From: Stercorarius parasiticus
Lineage: Eukaryota; Chordata; Aves; Charadriiformes; Stercorariidae
DNA length: 64,000 bases
NCBI GenBank assembly: GCA_013396915.1
Contig: VWZL01001361.1
Coordinates: 1,386,740-1,450,739 of the forward strand
Direction: 5' to 3'
Under the pieces are notes generated by a model. It made no database searches. It was given only the letters and a program-made list of their open reading frames with translations, and had not been told where the DNA came from. The first letter of the stretch is position 1. Each line of letters begins with the position of its first letter. A program made the position numbers and the translations under genes. Of the stretch, positions 13,536 through 24,638 are shown piece after piece.

Positions 13536-13600
13536 GTGAGCCGGGGCGGGGGGGTGCCGCCCGGCGGGAAGTTTGGTGGCCCCGGTCATCCTTCGCCCCN

Positions 13601-13671
13601 AATGCAGGTCTCGGGGGGTTCCCCCCGCACCCATCTTCAGCCCCGGCCGACGCTGTGAGGGCCGGCAAACC
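13601..13671 (+). repeat. 71-bp direct repeat, copy 2 (probable assembly duplicate)
   Basis: Identical to 13400-13470 and begins immediately after the single N at 13600. Together the two copies flank the 128-bp block 13472-13599. Confidence 0.9.
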
Positions 13672-13789
13672 CCCGTTGGGCACTCGCTGGGCCGAGGAGG
13701 AAGGGATCCGAGCCCCCCGGATCCCCGTACGCCTCTCAGTCTTCATCAACCGAGGGTCCCGTCGGCGGGAGGGCCGGGGGCACCGCCGA

Positions 13790-13826
13790 GGGGGCAGCGG
13801 TAGGAGGGGGCAGCAGTAGGAGGGGG
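13790..13826 (+). repeat. 16-bp GC-rich tandem repeat, 2.3 copies
   Basis: The unit GGGGGCAGCRGTAGGA occurs at 13790-13805 and 13806-13821 with one difference, followed by a partial third copy. It lies inside the CpG-rich block, just before the long gap. Confidence 0.8.
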
Positions 13827-13861
13827 CCGCCCCCTCACGGCGGGCCGGGGAGGAGCCGGCC

Positions 13862-14616
13862 NNNNNNNNNNNNNNNNNNNNNNNNNNNNNNNNNNNNNNN
13901 NNNNNNNNNNNNNNNNNNNNNNNNNNNNNNNNNNNNNNNNNNNNNNNNNNNNNNNNNNNNNNNNNNNNNNNNNNNNNNNNNNNNNNNNNNNNNNNNNNNN
14001 NNNNNNNNNNNNNNNNNNNNNNNNNNNNNNNNNNNNNNNNNNNNNNNNNNNNNNNNNNNNNNNNNNNNNNNNNNNNNNNNNNNNNNNNNNNNNNNNNNNN
14101 NNNNNNNNNNNNNNNNNNNNNNNNNNNNNNNNNNNNNNNNNNNNNNNNNNNNNNNNNNNNNNNNNNNNNNNNNNNNNNNNNNNNNNNNNNNNNNNNNNNN
14201 NNNNNNNNNNNNNNNNNNNNNNNNNNNNNNNNNNNNNNNNNNNNNNNNNNNNNNNNNNNNNNNNNNNNNNNNNNNNNNNNNNNNNNNNNNNNNNNNNNNN
14301 NNNNNNNNNNNNNNNNNNNNNNNNNNNNNNNNNNNNNNNNNNNNNNNNNNNNNNNNNNNNNNNNNNNNNNNNNNNNNNNNNNNNNNNNNNNNNNNNNNNN
14401 NNNNNNNNNNNNNNNNNNNNNNNNNNNNNNNNNNNNNNNNNNNNNNNNNNNNNNNNNNNNNNNNNNNNNNNNNNNNNNNNNNNNNNNNNNNNNNNNNNNN
14501 NNNNNNNNNNNNNNNNNNNNNNNNNNNNNNNNNNNNNNNNNNNNNNNNNNNNNNNNNNNNNNNNNNNNNNNNNNNNNNNNNNNNNNNNNNNNNNNNNNNN
14601 NNNNNNNNNNNNNNNN
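13862..14616. other. Assembly gap (755 Ns)
   Basis: A continuous run of N interrupts the GC-rich block. The FSTL1 exon encoding the initiator Met and signal peptide is not visible anywhere else in the window with the right phase, so it probably lies here. GC-rich first exons are often missing from short-read bird assemblies. Confidence 0.95.
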
Positions 14617-17600
14617 GCCTGCATTTTTTTGTCCATACATATTTCTCCCAGATGGCGAGCCCCACCCTAGAGCATCGCAGTTTGGCTCTGCACACACAAA
14701 AAGAAAATACAAAAAAAATATGCATAAACACATCAGATTTCCTACAGACGATTCCCTCTCCCCCCCCCCCCGCGCCTCCCACCCGTAGACCACGCTGCCC
14801 GGGTTATGGCAAAGAAAAGGGGGGGTGTGTGGTGTGTGTTTAGGTTGAAGCCCATCGCGGTGGCTCTGTGCCCCGTAAGCAGACCTCTTTTGCAAACTCC
14901 CCGGGACTGGCTTGAAGGGACGAACAATGTGAGTGCTGGGGCATGTGAGGAGCGGAGGTGAGACAGGATGGTCGTGAGCTGACGCTGTCGGGCAATAGCT
15001 CCGGCCACGATAGCAGCTGTCCTGAAAAACGAGGGGAGCTGGACTGAGCTGTAGCAGGAGGCAGTGCTTCGCATCTGCCTGTACATGATAATATTGCAAT
15101 ACACTTTCTTCCCCAGGCGTGACATAGTTATGTAGTCAGCGTTTCCACACATCCTCTCCAACTCTGTCCTGAAAAGCCAGAACGGTTTTATTCATTTTCA
15201 CAGGAACCCTAAATAAACCTGAACCAGTTCTGGTCAATGTACAGCAAAACCTCCGTAGGAAGGAAGTGCACAGCAGTACGTCCATAAGATGAACGATAGT
15301 AACAGCTAAATAGTGATGGCAGTGGTCTCAGTAAAGCCTCCTGGAGTCAGTAACCGGGAGAAACATAGCCATGATGTATTTGGTCCTTGATTTCTGATTT
15401 CACTGGTGGCACTAACATTATGTTGATGCAGTCAAAGTGCTAAATCCTGGGTTTTGCCTAATGTACTCTAATTTGGAGTACCTGGATGACTTCCCAAGTG
15501 TAAGTACTGTTGTGTCTCCATGCCTCAGTGTCCTCATCTGCAAACTGCAAGAAAAATGTATAGCCACCATGTTCAAAACTTGATTTTAAAGGCCAGTTCA
15601 TGCTCGAGTGGATGAATTCTTTGACTGTTTTCAGGGGTAGTGGTCCAGGTGTCAAACCAGTGAATACTTCAGTTCAGTTTCAGTCTAAGTTCAGCAAAAC
15701 TCGAGAGTGATGACTAAGGTTTGTGTCTGGTTTCAGGGAAAATTGACACCTCAGACAACTTTTGTTTTGGGGTTCGGATTGATTCCTTCTTGTTGGTAGC
15801 TGCCAAGTGGTGAACATCAGTTCCCTCGCAGGTAGTATCCCACCCTCTGGGGTATCTACACCTTCTTGTTTTCTAGGGAGTGGTCTGTGCTTGAAGATGA
15901 GCTGCTTGCAATTAAGAGATGGCTTTGATGGTTACCCTCTTCTAAATGTTTCTTACTATGTCTCTCCTGCATCACTGGCATTTAATAAGATCAGTATGGC
16001 ATTTTCCTGTGTGGTCTTCCCTCTTCCAGATTTTGGAAGTGATAACCTCTCTATTTCTCCTGTTTCTGGTGCAGTTTACACTTTGTGCCTTTCAGTATGT
16101 TCGGAATATTAACACTGAGCCTTAAGCTTGTAATCCTTTTGTCGGCAAAACTATATCTGAAATGTACTGGGGTTTTTGTACGACACTAATTTCTACAACA
16201 TTGTTAGGTGCATAATTAGAGTCTTTAAAGAAAGAAAGAAAGAAATTGCTTCAGTAAATGTTCCTGGCATGACTTTGTGCAGACTGGAAAATCTGAGACG
16301 TGCCAAAACTTGGGAGCTTTTTTTGGCTGGGTTCAGTAATAGTCACAAGAGCAATAGACGGTGAACTGTACTCCTCGGATGGAAGCCAGCCACCAGCTTC
16401 ACACAGCCCTTTTTATCTCTTTCTTCCTGGGTCAGAGCCTCAATGAGGCAGCCATTCGCTAGTACTAACAGGGGTGCTACGGAGGTGAAGTTGCTTGTGT
16501 TCTCAGCTGGGGCTTTCTGAAGCAGATGGAGTGATTTTTGGGAAGCATCCATCGTGATAGAGGAAAAGGGAGAGGCTGGAAATGTCTGATGAATGTATTA
16601 AAGGTTAATCAGTTTTTCATATCCTGCTGGAGTAAGTTGCCTAGTTAACACTGGAGAGGAGTCCGGTTGCTGTTTGACTGTGTCTGTGAGGTCTGAAGGC
16701 TGGTGTGCAGGAGCAGTTCCGCTGGTGGTACCACTGTAATTATACCAGGATTGTTGTATGTCCCACTGGGATACTTATTTCAAAATAAGAGTGAGGGTTT
16801 TTCTTTTTTCATTTTGGATTAAACCTGATTCAGAATCTTCAAGAAAGTTATTTTCACCATGGATTTTAGATGTTAGGAAAGAGGCTCAAGCCAGCACGAG
16901 TATATTGGTGTGGGCTGTGGATAGAAGTCCTTTCCAGAATCCAGCCTTGCCAAGGGGAGAAGTCACTGCCCTGACCTGCCCTCTGCTCCTTGCCAGTTTG
17001 CTGGCCATTCAGATTAATCCCTGGGACCTGTAGCTGTTCTCTTGAACTATTCTTAACCCACTTCTGGCCAGATGAGACAGCCTTTGGAAAGAGTTACGTG
17101 AACAGATTAAGCTGACTTGTCTCATTTTGGCTAAAAAGGGCAAGAGGAGGAGAGTTAAAGGCTCTCCTCTTGCAAGGAGATCTACTGACAGATCTGAGGG
17201 GGCTATAACCCCCAAGCAACATGGTGATGACAAGCATCTGGGGACAGATTTATAACCTTTTTTAATAGAACAGTGTATGCAGTGTCTACATCAATTGTCA
17301 CCCAGGGATTAATTTTATTTTTTTTTTTGTCCCACTTCCTTTTCCCCCAGTATGATTTTTCTGTGTGAAAAGCTGAAAAGAGATGGGTGGTGGGGGGGGG
17401 AGAAAAGACAAAGGTTTTGTCTAAGTTCTGTTTGCTTAACTCACCTGAGCACTTCCTCTCAATCCGACTTGACTGCTTTTGCACAGAAGGGAAGGCAACA
17501 CTCAACCCCTTCCAAGTCCTCTGCCCCTTGTGCCAGCAGAGTGCTCGTGTGCCCTGGGGCAGACAGAGCTGGGAGTTCAGCTGGTCTGCATAAAGCCTGG

Positions 17601-19564
17601 TGTACTTCCTCCTACTGGGCTGTTCACACAGCCTGGCCAGCATCGTCAGCTTGCTTTGGGTAAGCTTTTCCCACGTTTTTGCAGTGTTGAAGACTGAAAA
17701 CTTTTGTCTTAAGAAATTAAACTGAATAAATAGAAGTTGAGATCCTGATGTAATTGCATGGCTGTATTTGGCCCTGAAGCCATCATTTTAAGACGGTCTC
17801 TTTGCCTTTGAAATTTTTAGTGATAGAAACTTTGTAGGTCTCCTCTCACTGATATTTTGTCCATGGCAGTGGAAAGAAATGATACCATGGTGCCAATGAT
17901 GTGGGTAACTCGGGCTGTTTTTAATATGCGCTGACTTTCTGCAATAAAACCCAGCAGTCACATGCAATCCACTAATGTAATAAAACTAGCTTCCCAGGTC
18001 TAGTCTTGCAGACACATCTTCAGTGGAAGGAAAAAATTGCATCCATTTTTCTCCTTGGGCTGGTTCTGGAGTGATAAGCATCTTCCTGCTTGAAATCCTG
18101 CCCTTGAGTGCCAGACCAGGAGTTGCTGCAGTTGCGCCTCAAGGCAATAAGCGTATTTTAAATGGCGAGGCAGGGGAAAAAGTGATGCTACCCTGGGCGC
18201 ACAGCAAAGGCTCATCTGTGCAAAGCCTCATTTTTAAGGTGTGTGCCGCGCCACTGGGGAGCTGCTGTGCTGCCGATGGTCCCAGGGAGTAGAGTCTGGG
18301 TGACAAACCAAGGGGTTCAGTCTGAGGCACCTTGTCTTGTGGTGAAGTCGCTGGCCAAATGCCCTGTTTGCAAGTGTTTAAAGAACCTCCTTGCCTGTTC
18401 TGAAGGGACCATAACCTCCAAGCAGCACCGTGCATGGCGCAAGCTCTGAAGCAGAAGCTATGTCGCTTAGCACATAGGTGTGCGTGGCACTTTGGTGCTG
18501 CCGCTCAGATGGAGCTGCTGTTAGGTCTGAGCTGCTTTGTGCAAATTCACCACATAGCCGAGTGAATGACTTTATCTGCCAGAGTGCAAATTCCTTGTCG
18601 GTAATTAACAGGGGGCTGCTGCTGGGGGCTGCCTGGGAGGCAGCTTCGCTCCTAGCAGAGGAGGAGGGGACTGGCTGAGAGTCTCCCGTTGCATTTTCCA
18701 GCTGCTGTTATTGGTACAGCTGCTTACCCATCAGGAGGCATTGGGGCACCTTTGATCTTTCTTATGTGGTGTTGGATGAGCTGGGGAATGTTTCTCTTTG
18801 TATAGAAGACAGTTCTGTCACAAATCTCTGCCAGATGTGTCTTCCCGGGCTCATGAGACTCCTATTAGCCAGGCTGTGTTTTTTGCCACATATCCTGTGA
18901 GCTAGATGAGATTGGTTCCCAGAAATGCCTTATTGAGCTGGGTTGCATCTGTCTTCACAGGGGGTTCAGCTTCTGCTGTACTATGATATCTAAGCTAATA
19001 TGTGAATAACCAGCATTTCTTCTGAGGGATTTATCCCTCACAGCATTGTCTCTGAATTTGGCAAAAGAAAAGAGCAGACTGCTGTTACACTGTGAAGCAT
19101 GCTTCCTTCCAGACCTGCATCTGGGTGGCAGACATGGGGATATATACTTCTCGACTTTCCCACAGGTTGTAGATTTTGCCACAGCTAGTGTACGGAGTTA
19201 GATGTGAGCTGATTAGAGCAGGGGCTTATTTCTTCTTGTGCTATGGGGCTCTGATTGCAATTCCTAGGCATGACAGATAAGCAGGCCTGGAGACTTCAGT
19301 GCTATATTGAAGCACAGGTAAGTGCAGCATGAGCAGCGACTGCATGGCATTTTCATTCTCCTTGCTCTCAAGTGTGCTCCAGTTCTAATCTGGGCTGAAG
19401 ACACCAGCCAGCAGTAACGAGTGACTATGTCCCTTCTCTGCCATGCAAACCAGCTACCCAGAAGTGAACTTCATATAAGTTTCTATGAAATCTTACTACC
19501 TGCTCTGTGCCTTAGCTCTCTCACTTAATACACTGTACCTCTCTGTTTTGACATTGGGCCTGTG
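14617..19564 (+). other. FSTL1: Presumed FSTL1 intron 1, left part
   Basis: No coding segment was recognised. Immediately right of the gap the composition is ordinary, apart from a C-run and short CpG patch near 14757-14810. A short MIR-like string (GCCTCAGTGTCCTCATCTGCAAA) occurs near 15522-15544 but is too brief to call. The assignment to intron 1 is inferred from the position of the CpG island and the downstream exons. Confidence 0.5.
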
Positions 19565-19677
19565 GTTGCTTGGGGCGGTGGATTAGATGTAGGCTGCCTG
19601 TGAGAGATGAAAAAAAAAAAAAANAATAGGTGATCCTAAGGGTCCCTTCCAACGCAGACCATTCTGTGGTTCTATGA
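19565..19677 (+). mobile_element. CR1 3' end interrupted by a poly-A insertion
   Basis: GGATTAGATG followed later by GTGATCCTAAGGGTCCCTTCC and a tail TTCTGTGGTTCTATGA is the + strand CR1 3' end. Between the halves is a segment of about 37 bp ending in a poly-A run and one N (19624). Near-matching hexamers TAGATG (19584-19589) and TAGGTG (19627-19632) flank it and could be a target-site duplication of a tiny insertion. Confidence 0.7.
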
Positions 19678-20699
19678 AAAGCATGCTCCAGTCTGCATAT
19701 GTGGAATTTCTTGAGACACCTGCACCTTGTTTGGAGCACATCAGGGGGTCCATAACCTGTAAACAGTTTGGAGGCTCCTCTTGGACCAATACATTTGGAA
19801 AGTACAAGGGGCTTGGGGTGGATGATCAGGGAGGAATTTTGTATCTCATTAGCTCAGCTGTAGGTGGATCCCACTTTTCCGCCGTTTGATGGCTAAGCAA
19901 ATATTTTGGCAGAAGAAACTGCTTAAAGACTGGAATCTGTTTTTTGTCTCGCTGGGAAAAGGTCTCCTGTGCTTCTGAGGAAAATACCCAATACACCAGG
20001 AAAATGAGGAGGCTGAGAGAAAAGACTTGTTAGAGCCCATCTCATTCATCTCTGTACGGGCATTGCAGGATGGCTGGCTATACAGCGTTTCCCTTGGCTG
20101 TATCCTGTCAACTGCTGTCCCAGAAATGGACCTCTAACCACTTTCTCTAAGTAGTGTAATGCTATGTAATGCACCCCACAGTAACCAGCTTTTCTTGTTC
20201 CTTCTCCTTTATCCTTCCCTTGTTTCGTTTTGCACTAAAGCTGTAAGCATATGTTTTGGGGTTTTTTCTCGTTAATCATATCTCTGTAGAGGGCCTTGCA
20301 ATGCAAAAGCAACAAACCAGCTTGAGGGAACAATAGAGAGAAACAGATAAAAACACCAAGCCGGAGCAGCTGGGTTTCAGTGGTAGGAGGGGACGATTTG
20401 CTCACCTTATACTCCAAACCAGGATAGCGCTGGGCTTTGAAGAGCAGAAGGACCAGTTGGACAGCTATTTGTCACCCACTGCTGGTTGTCCCTAGCCAGT
20501 ACACGTTCCTCCTGATCCCATCCCTGCTATTAGCTCAGTCCTGATACAGGATCAAGAGGCTTTGGGAATGTGGATGCTGGTGGAGCTTTCCATGCTCAAT
20601 CAGCTTTTCTCCACAATGAAAGTTTTCGAGAAATAGTGATAACTTCAAAGATCATCTATAGCCAGAAACAACTTGTTTGTTTCTTTATCTGTGAGAAGA

Positions 20700-20765
20700 C
20701 CTAGAGAGGAAGTGAATGGACTTGCTGCAGAGGAGTGGCAGGAGTAAGGCTCAAGCCTGAAACGG
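20700..20765 (-). repeat. Possible MIR relic
   Basis: GAGGAAGTGAATGGACTTGCTGC followed by GAGTGGCAGGAGTAAGGCTCAAGCC resembles the reverse complement of the MIR core and B-box side. It is diverged, and the boundaries are uncertain. Confidence 0.4.
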
Positions 20766-22006
20766 TCTTCTCAAGCCTTCCAAGTCAGGGGAGGGGAGAA
20801 GAGGGCATTAAAATTTTGGATAAGAAGGAAGCAAGAGTGGGGTGACAGGCATGGGCTGGCAAAGGTACCTGCCTCTGATGGGGAGAACTACTGGTGAACC
20901 TTGTCCTAATGCAGGAGCCTGTGGGCTGGGTGTGCCTCCTGGACATCAAAAACTCTGCCCTTGTCTGCTCCTTCCTCATCACCCCTCTGCCAGGGCAAAG
21001 CATTTCAGGGCTTGAGCGTTAAGGGGGCAGCACAGGGAGTTTCTGTCCATCTGCCAGGATGGATGGAGCAGGGACCATTCAGGATGGAGGAGGGAGCGTT
21101 CAGCCGGTGCTGGCAAGGTGCCAGGTTGGCCTCCAGCGCCACTCTGTCCAGAGATGGTTTTGATGGCGGAGCCTGTTGCTGTTTTCCCAACGATGAATTG
21201 ATCTGGAGGATGAGGACGGTGCCTGGGAGGGCTCCCCCCCTCTGTGCTAGAGTGGCCCCTGCCATTTAAGTGCTGGTAATTGTAGCCTGAAGCCAAGAGC
21301 TTTCCTTCCGCATGACGTAACTCTTTGCATATGTACTCCTTGCTGCTCTGGGACTTTCTTTCCCTCCTGCGTTTTGGCCACTTTTTCATGTTTATGTTTG
21401 AGGAAGGTTAAGTATGAGGGATTGGAATTGTTGTCTCATTTCCTATATGTAGGAGGAAGCGATTTCCTCGGGGAATTTTTGCTATGTCTGGATCGTTTCG
21501 TTGTCTGGGTGAGTAAAATTCCTCAGGGATAACCGAAAAGGTTGTGACCCAGCTCTGGTCTGCAGCTCGTGCATTCAAACCCAGGGCTCTGGAAGATTAA
21601 GGTGGCAGGGGACCAAGCATTCACGTCGAAGGCATCGCCTTCAACTTGGCAGAAAAGCTGCGGTATTCCTGTCTGAGGACAGCGTGTTTGCTCCGCGTGA
21701 TGCAAGCTCTGGGGTGTTCCAGCCCCAAGATGATGAATGCCACATAAGTAGTATCAGCCTGATCTTCTTCAGGTGGCCTTCCTCTTCTCCAGTTGTCCCG
21801 TGCACGGACAACAGAGAAGTCAGGTTGCAACGGAAGCTCTATATCTCATGGAGCTCCCTTTCTTATGTCTCCAGGACTGGAGCCTGGACCTGTTGATAGA
21901 GGATGATGTATAAGAGTAAGGAGGAGTAGGGTAAAAAGAGGATTTTTTTTTATTATTATTTTTTTTTTATTTTAACTGCATGATTTACACCTAGTCTGCA
22001 GTTAAA

Positions 22007-22030
22007 GAGCAAGCCTTGCAAGGCTTGCTC
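22007..22030. repeat. Perfect 24-bp palindrome
   Basis: GAGCAAGCCTTG is followed without spacer by its exact reverse complement. The palindrome ends at A on both sides. It lies about 30 bp right of an extreme T-rich tract (21940-21974). Confidence 0.95.
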
Positions 22031-23929
22031 ATGCGCTGGGCTTTGCTCAGCAAGCAGCACATTGCCTTTCCCAAGACCAGGGCTGGGCAGATGGCCTGTG
22101 CTCTCCGGGGCAAGGAGCATTCCCATGCTTGACCTGCTGCAGGGTTGGAGCCGCAGAGTGGCCAGCGGCACGCATTGGTGGCTACTTGCAGTGCCTCTTT
22201 GGTCACATCGGCTGCCAAGCTATGGATGGGGCAGCATGACCAGCCCTGGCTGGCTGAAAGGAGCACTTCCAGGAGGGTGAGAGACATATCCTCAGGCCTT
22301 TGTTCACCTGAGAGGTGTACGTGGGGAGACGTGGGCACACTTGCAGGGTGATTCCCATGTGTTTTGACAAGCTTTTCAGAGTGGCTAGTGACAAACGTGG
22401 TAATGCTTTTCCAGATCATTCAAAGCATCCCTCTTTAGAAAAACTGACTGTTTCTTCTACAAGGTATCGCTGCGTGCCCTGGGATTAGTAGCTGCTTGTA
22501 CAAAGCATAGCCATTAGTGTCTTGTCAAATTGAGTTTTACACATCCCCGATAAGTGATGCCCCCTTCCTGTTCTGTGAAAAATGATACCATGCTCTGGAG
22601 TATCTCAAAGTCAGGGAGTTTATCTTCATGGTCCTCTTCTGTGAGCAAGTAGACCATTAATCTTTTTATTCTGTGCCAACGGTCCTAATTACACCCCTGT
22701 GTTCAGTGATAATCAGTGCCTCCCCCGTGCAGTTATCTCCACCTTGTACATGTAGCTGGTTTATGGGGCCCTCATCTCCATGCTTAGCCTACCTCTCTTA
22801 ATCTCCTTGTAGCTCCCTTCCTCCTGTCAAAGCAGAACATTATTCCTTGGCTGCTTAAAGAAACGGCGCTTTATGTGATCTTATTCTCTGTTGGTACCTT
22901 TGAACCTTCTCAAGTAACTTTTAAACCCAATGTCCAGTTTCAGCCATGTTTAGCAAAGCATATTAATTTCCTACAAAATACTGTGTTCTGCTAAGTTTTG
23001 TAAAAATAGAGACTGTGGTACAGTAGTTACTGCCCTACCTGGGGGAGAACCTCCAGCATGAGATCAATTTTTACTACAGACCAGAGAAGCGTTTATGAGT
23101 ATTCCCCTTTGATCGTAGTTCGTACCTTCGTAGCCACCAAATGCGATCAGCCTCGAGACAGGAATCTGTGGGAAGCAGCTTGTGGAACAGCTTGTTGTTG
23201 CTCAGCTTTGCACTTCATGGTTTGTCCGCCCCTCTTTGGCACTCAGAGCTGCGTGCAGTCCCCCAGGAGGGTGTCATGGAGGGAACTGAGACAAAATATG
23301 GTTAATCGCAGGGCACAAAACATCGTTTGTTACACCTTTGCGCACACACAAACGCACACAGAGACGCTTATGTTTGCCCCGTTACGGAGTAACTTGACAA
23401 TAACTCCTGCAGTCCAGACCTGGAACGGGGGAGTGGAGGAGAATGCAGGAAAACTTGCAATCCATGTGGATTATTTGGGAATTTCGGATCCTACTGGGTG
23501 AGTGTTGAATCTCACTGTGGAATATGAATAGCCTGAAACTGCATGGTGTCAGTGCCGTGCCTGGGCCACTCCTAACTTCGTGCATGTGAAAACCGAAAGA
23601 GACGGGAGAACAGCTGGGCGTAAACACCTCCTCACAAATCACTGCCACGCTCTTCTGCAGTGCAGCAGCACACATCCAGATGTTGGAGTGAGTTAGGCCG
23701 TCCTGGCTGCAGATGCAAGGTCAACAGTAAACCAGCATTAAACAGAGACAACTGTTGGGTTTGTGGGTTTTTTTTCAGGTTTATGTTTACTTGCTGTGGG
23801 GTTTTGGCAGGGTGGAGGGACTAAAGGGGACTCTGAGCATATGTGGTTCAAACTACTTCAGAGCCTGTAGGCATCAAGAAAATGCAAACAGACTCTTCTC
23901 TCCAGACCTATTTGTTTTCACTCTTAGCA

Positions 23930-24060
23930 TCATGCCATGATTCATATGTAGGCTTTGGGCAAGGCGACTAATTCCTCTGAGCCGTGGTGTTCACATCTGT
24001 AAAATAAGGATAATGATTGTGCTGTGGCTCTTGGAAGGGTTTATAAAGCTGAATGCGTTC
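23930..24060 (+). repeat. MIR-type SINE relic
   Basis: TTGGGCAAGGCGACTAATTCC, then CTCTGAGCC, then CATCTGTAAAATAAGGATAATGAT follow the order of the MIR core and 3' half. The 5' tRNA-related portion is not clear. MIR is an ancient amniote SINE, so this copy predates birds and is inert. Confidence 0.75.
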
Positions 24061-24604
24061 CTGTTAAGAAAAGTTTAAAAGCTGTCAAGTCAGACATTGC
24101 AGAGGGTCGTTATCCGTATCAACAATGATAACAATAGTAAGGAAAACAGAGATAAAATGCAGAGCTGAATTGCTGTGTGGTACAGCAGTTTCTTGCCAGG
24201 CAGTAAAGATGTGCAAAAAGAGCTTGTACGGGCCATGCTTAAGATGCGAGCCGATGGCTCACTGATGGGAAGGAAGAGATGGTTGAATGTTTTTATGGAG
24301 ACAAAGAGAGAGGGAGAGAGGAAGGACATAAAGGTGGGAAAGCTGGGGTGTCTCGCAGTGGGGATTGCATTTCTGCAGTGTGTTTGCTCTTGGAGGGGAG
24401 CAACAAGCATCTCTCTGGCCATTAGTATCTCAGAGGAGACAAACTGGAGATGTGCTGTAAGTGGAGCATGTGACATTATGGCAATGTAGATTTCCCTGTG
24501 AGTTATATATTCTAGTTAAGTAGAGAATCTTACACAGGGCATAGTCGCTTGCTTTCCCTGAAAGGTCTGCCAAAGGTTGACAAGGGAGACAAGATGGGTT
24601 AGCG

Positions 24605-24638
24605 ATTTCCATTAGTTGTCATGGTAACTAATGGAAAT
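24605..24638. promoter_or_regulatory. Inverted repeat with X-box (RFX-like) centre
   Basis: Two perfect 13-bp arms (ATTTCCATTAGTT and its reverse complement) surround GTCATGGT. The centre reads GTTGTCATGGTAAC (24615-24628), one change from the RFX X-box consensus GTNRCC-N2-RGYAAC. RFX transcription factors bind such imperfect palindromes as dimers. Binding here is inference. Confidence 0.5.

Larger units (their letters stand above)
13260..13861 (+). promoter_or_regulatory. FSTL1: CpG-rich block, presumed FSTL1 promoter/5' end
   Basis: Composition changes abruptly to very high GC with many CpGs, such as GGCCGACGCTGTGAGGGCCGG, GAACGAGCCGGAGCCGG and GTCGGCGGGAGGGCCGG. It is the only such block in the window and lies 5' of all recognised FSTL1 exons on the same strand, so I infer that it is the gene's CpG-island promoter and 5' UTR region. 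The block is damaged by two single-N joins (13471 and 13600), a 71-bp duplication, and a long gap on its right. The exact transcription start cannot be placed. Confidence 0.6.

Noticed and set aside
13533..13600. ATG in good context as the FSTL1 start codon
   Set aside because: The downstream reading is Gly/Pro-rich rather than a signal peptide, and GTGAGC right after the ATG suggests a splice donor. The contig placement is also doubtful.
13093..15099. Open frame of 668 codons on the minus strand
   Set aside because: More than a third of it is untranslated Ns from the assembly gap. The rest is CR1 remnant, CpG island and low-complexity sequence, so it is not a gene.
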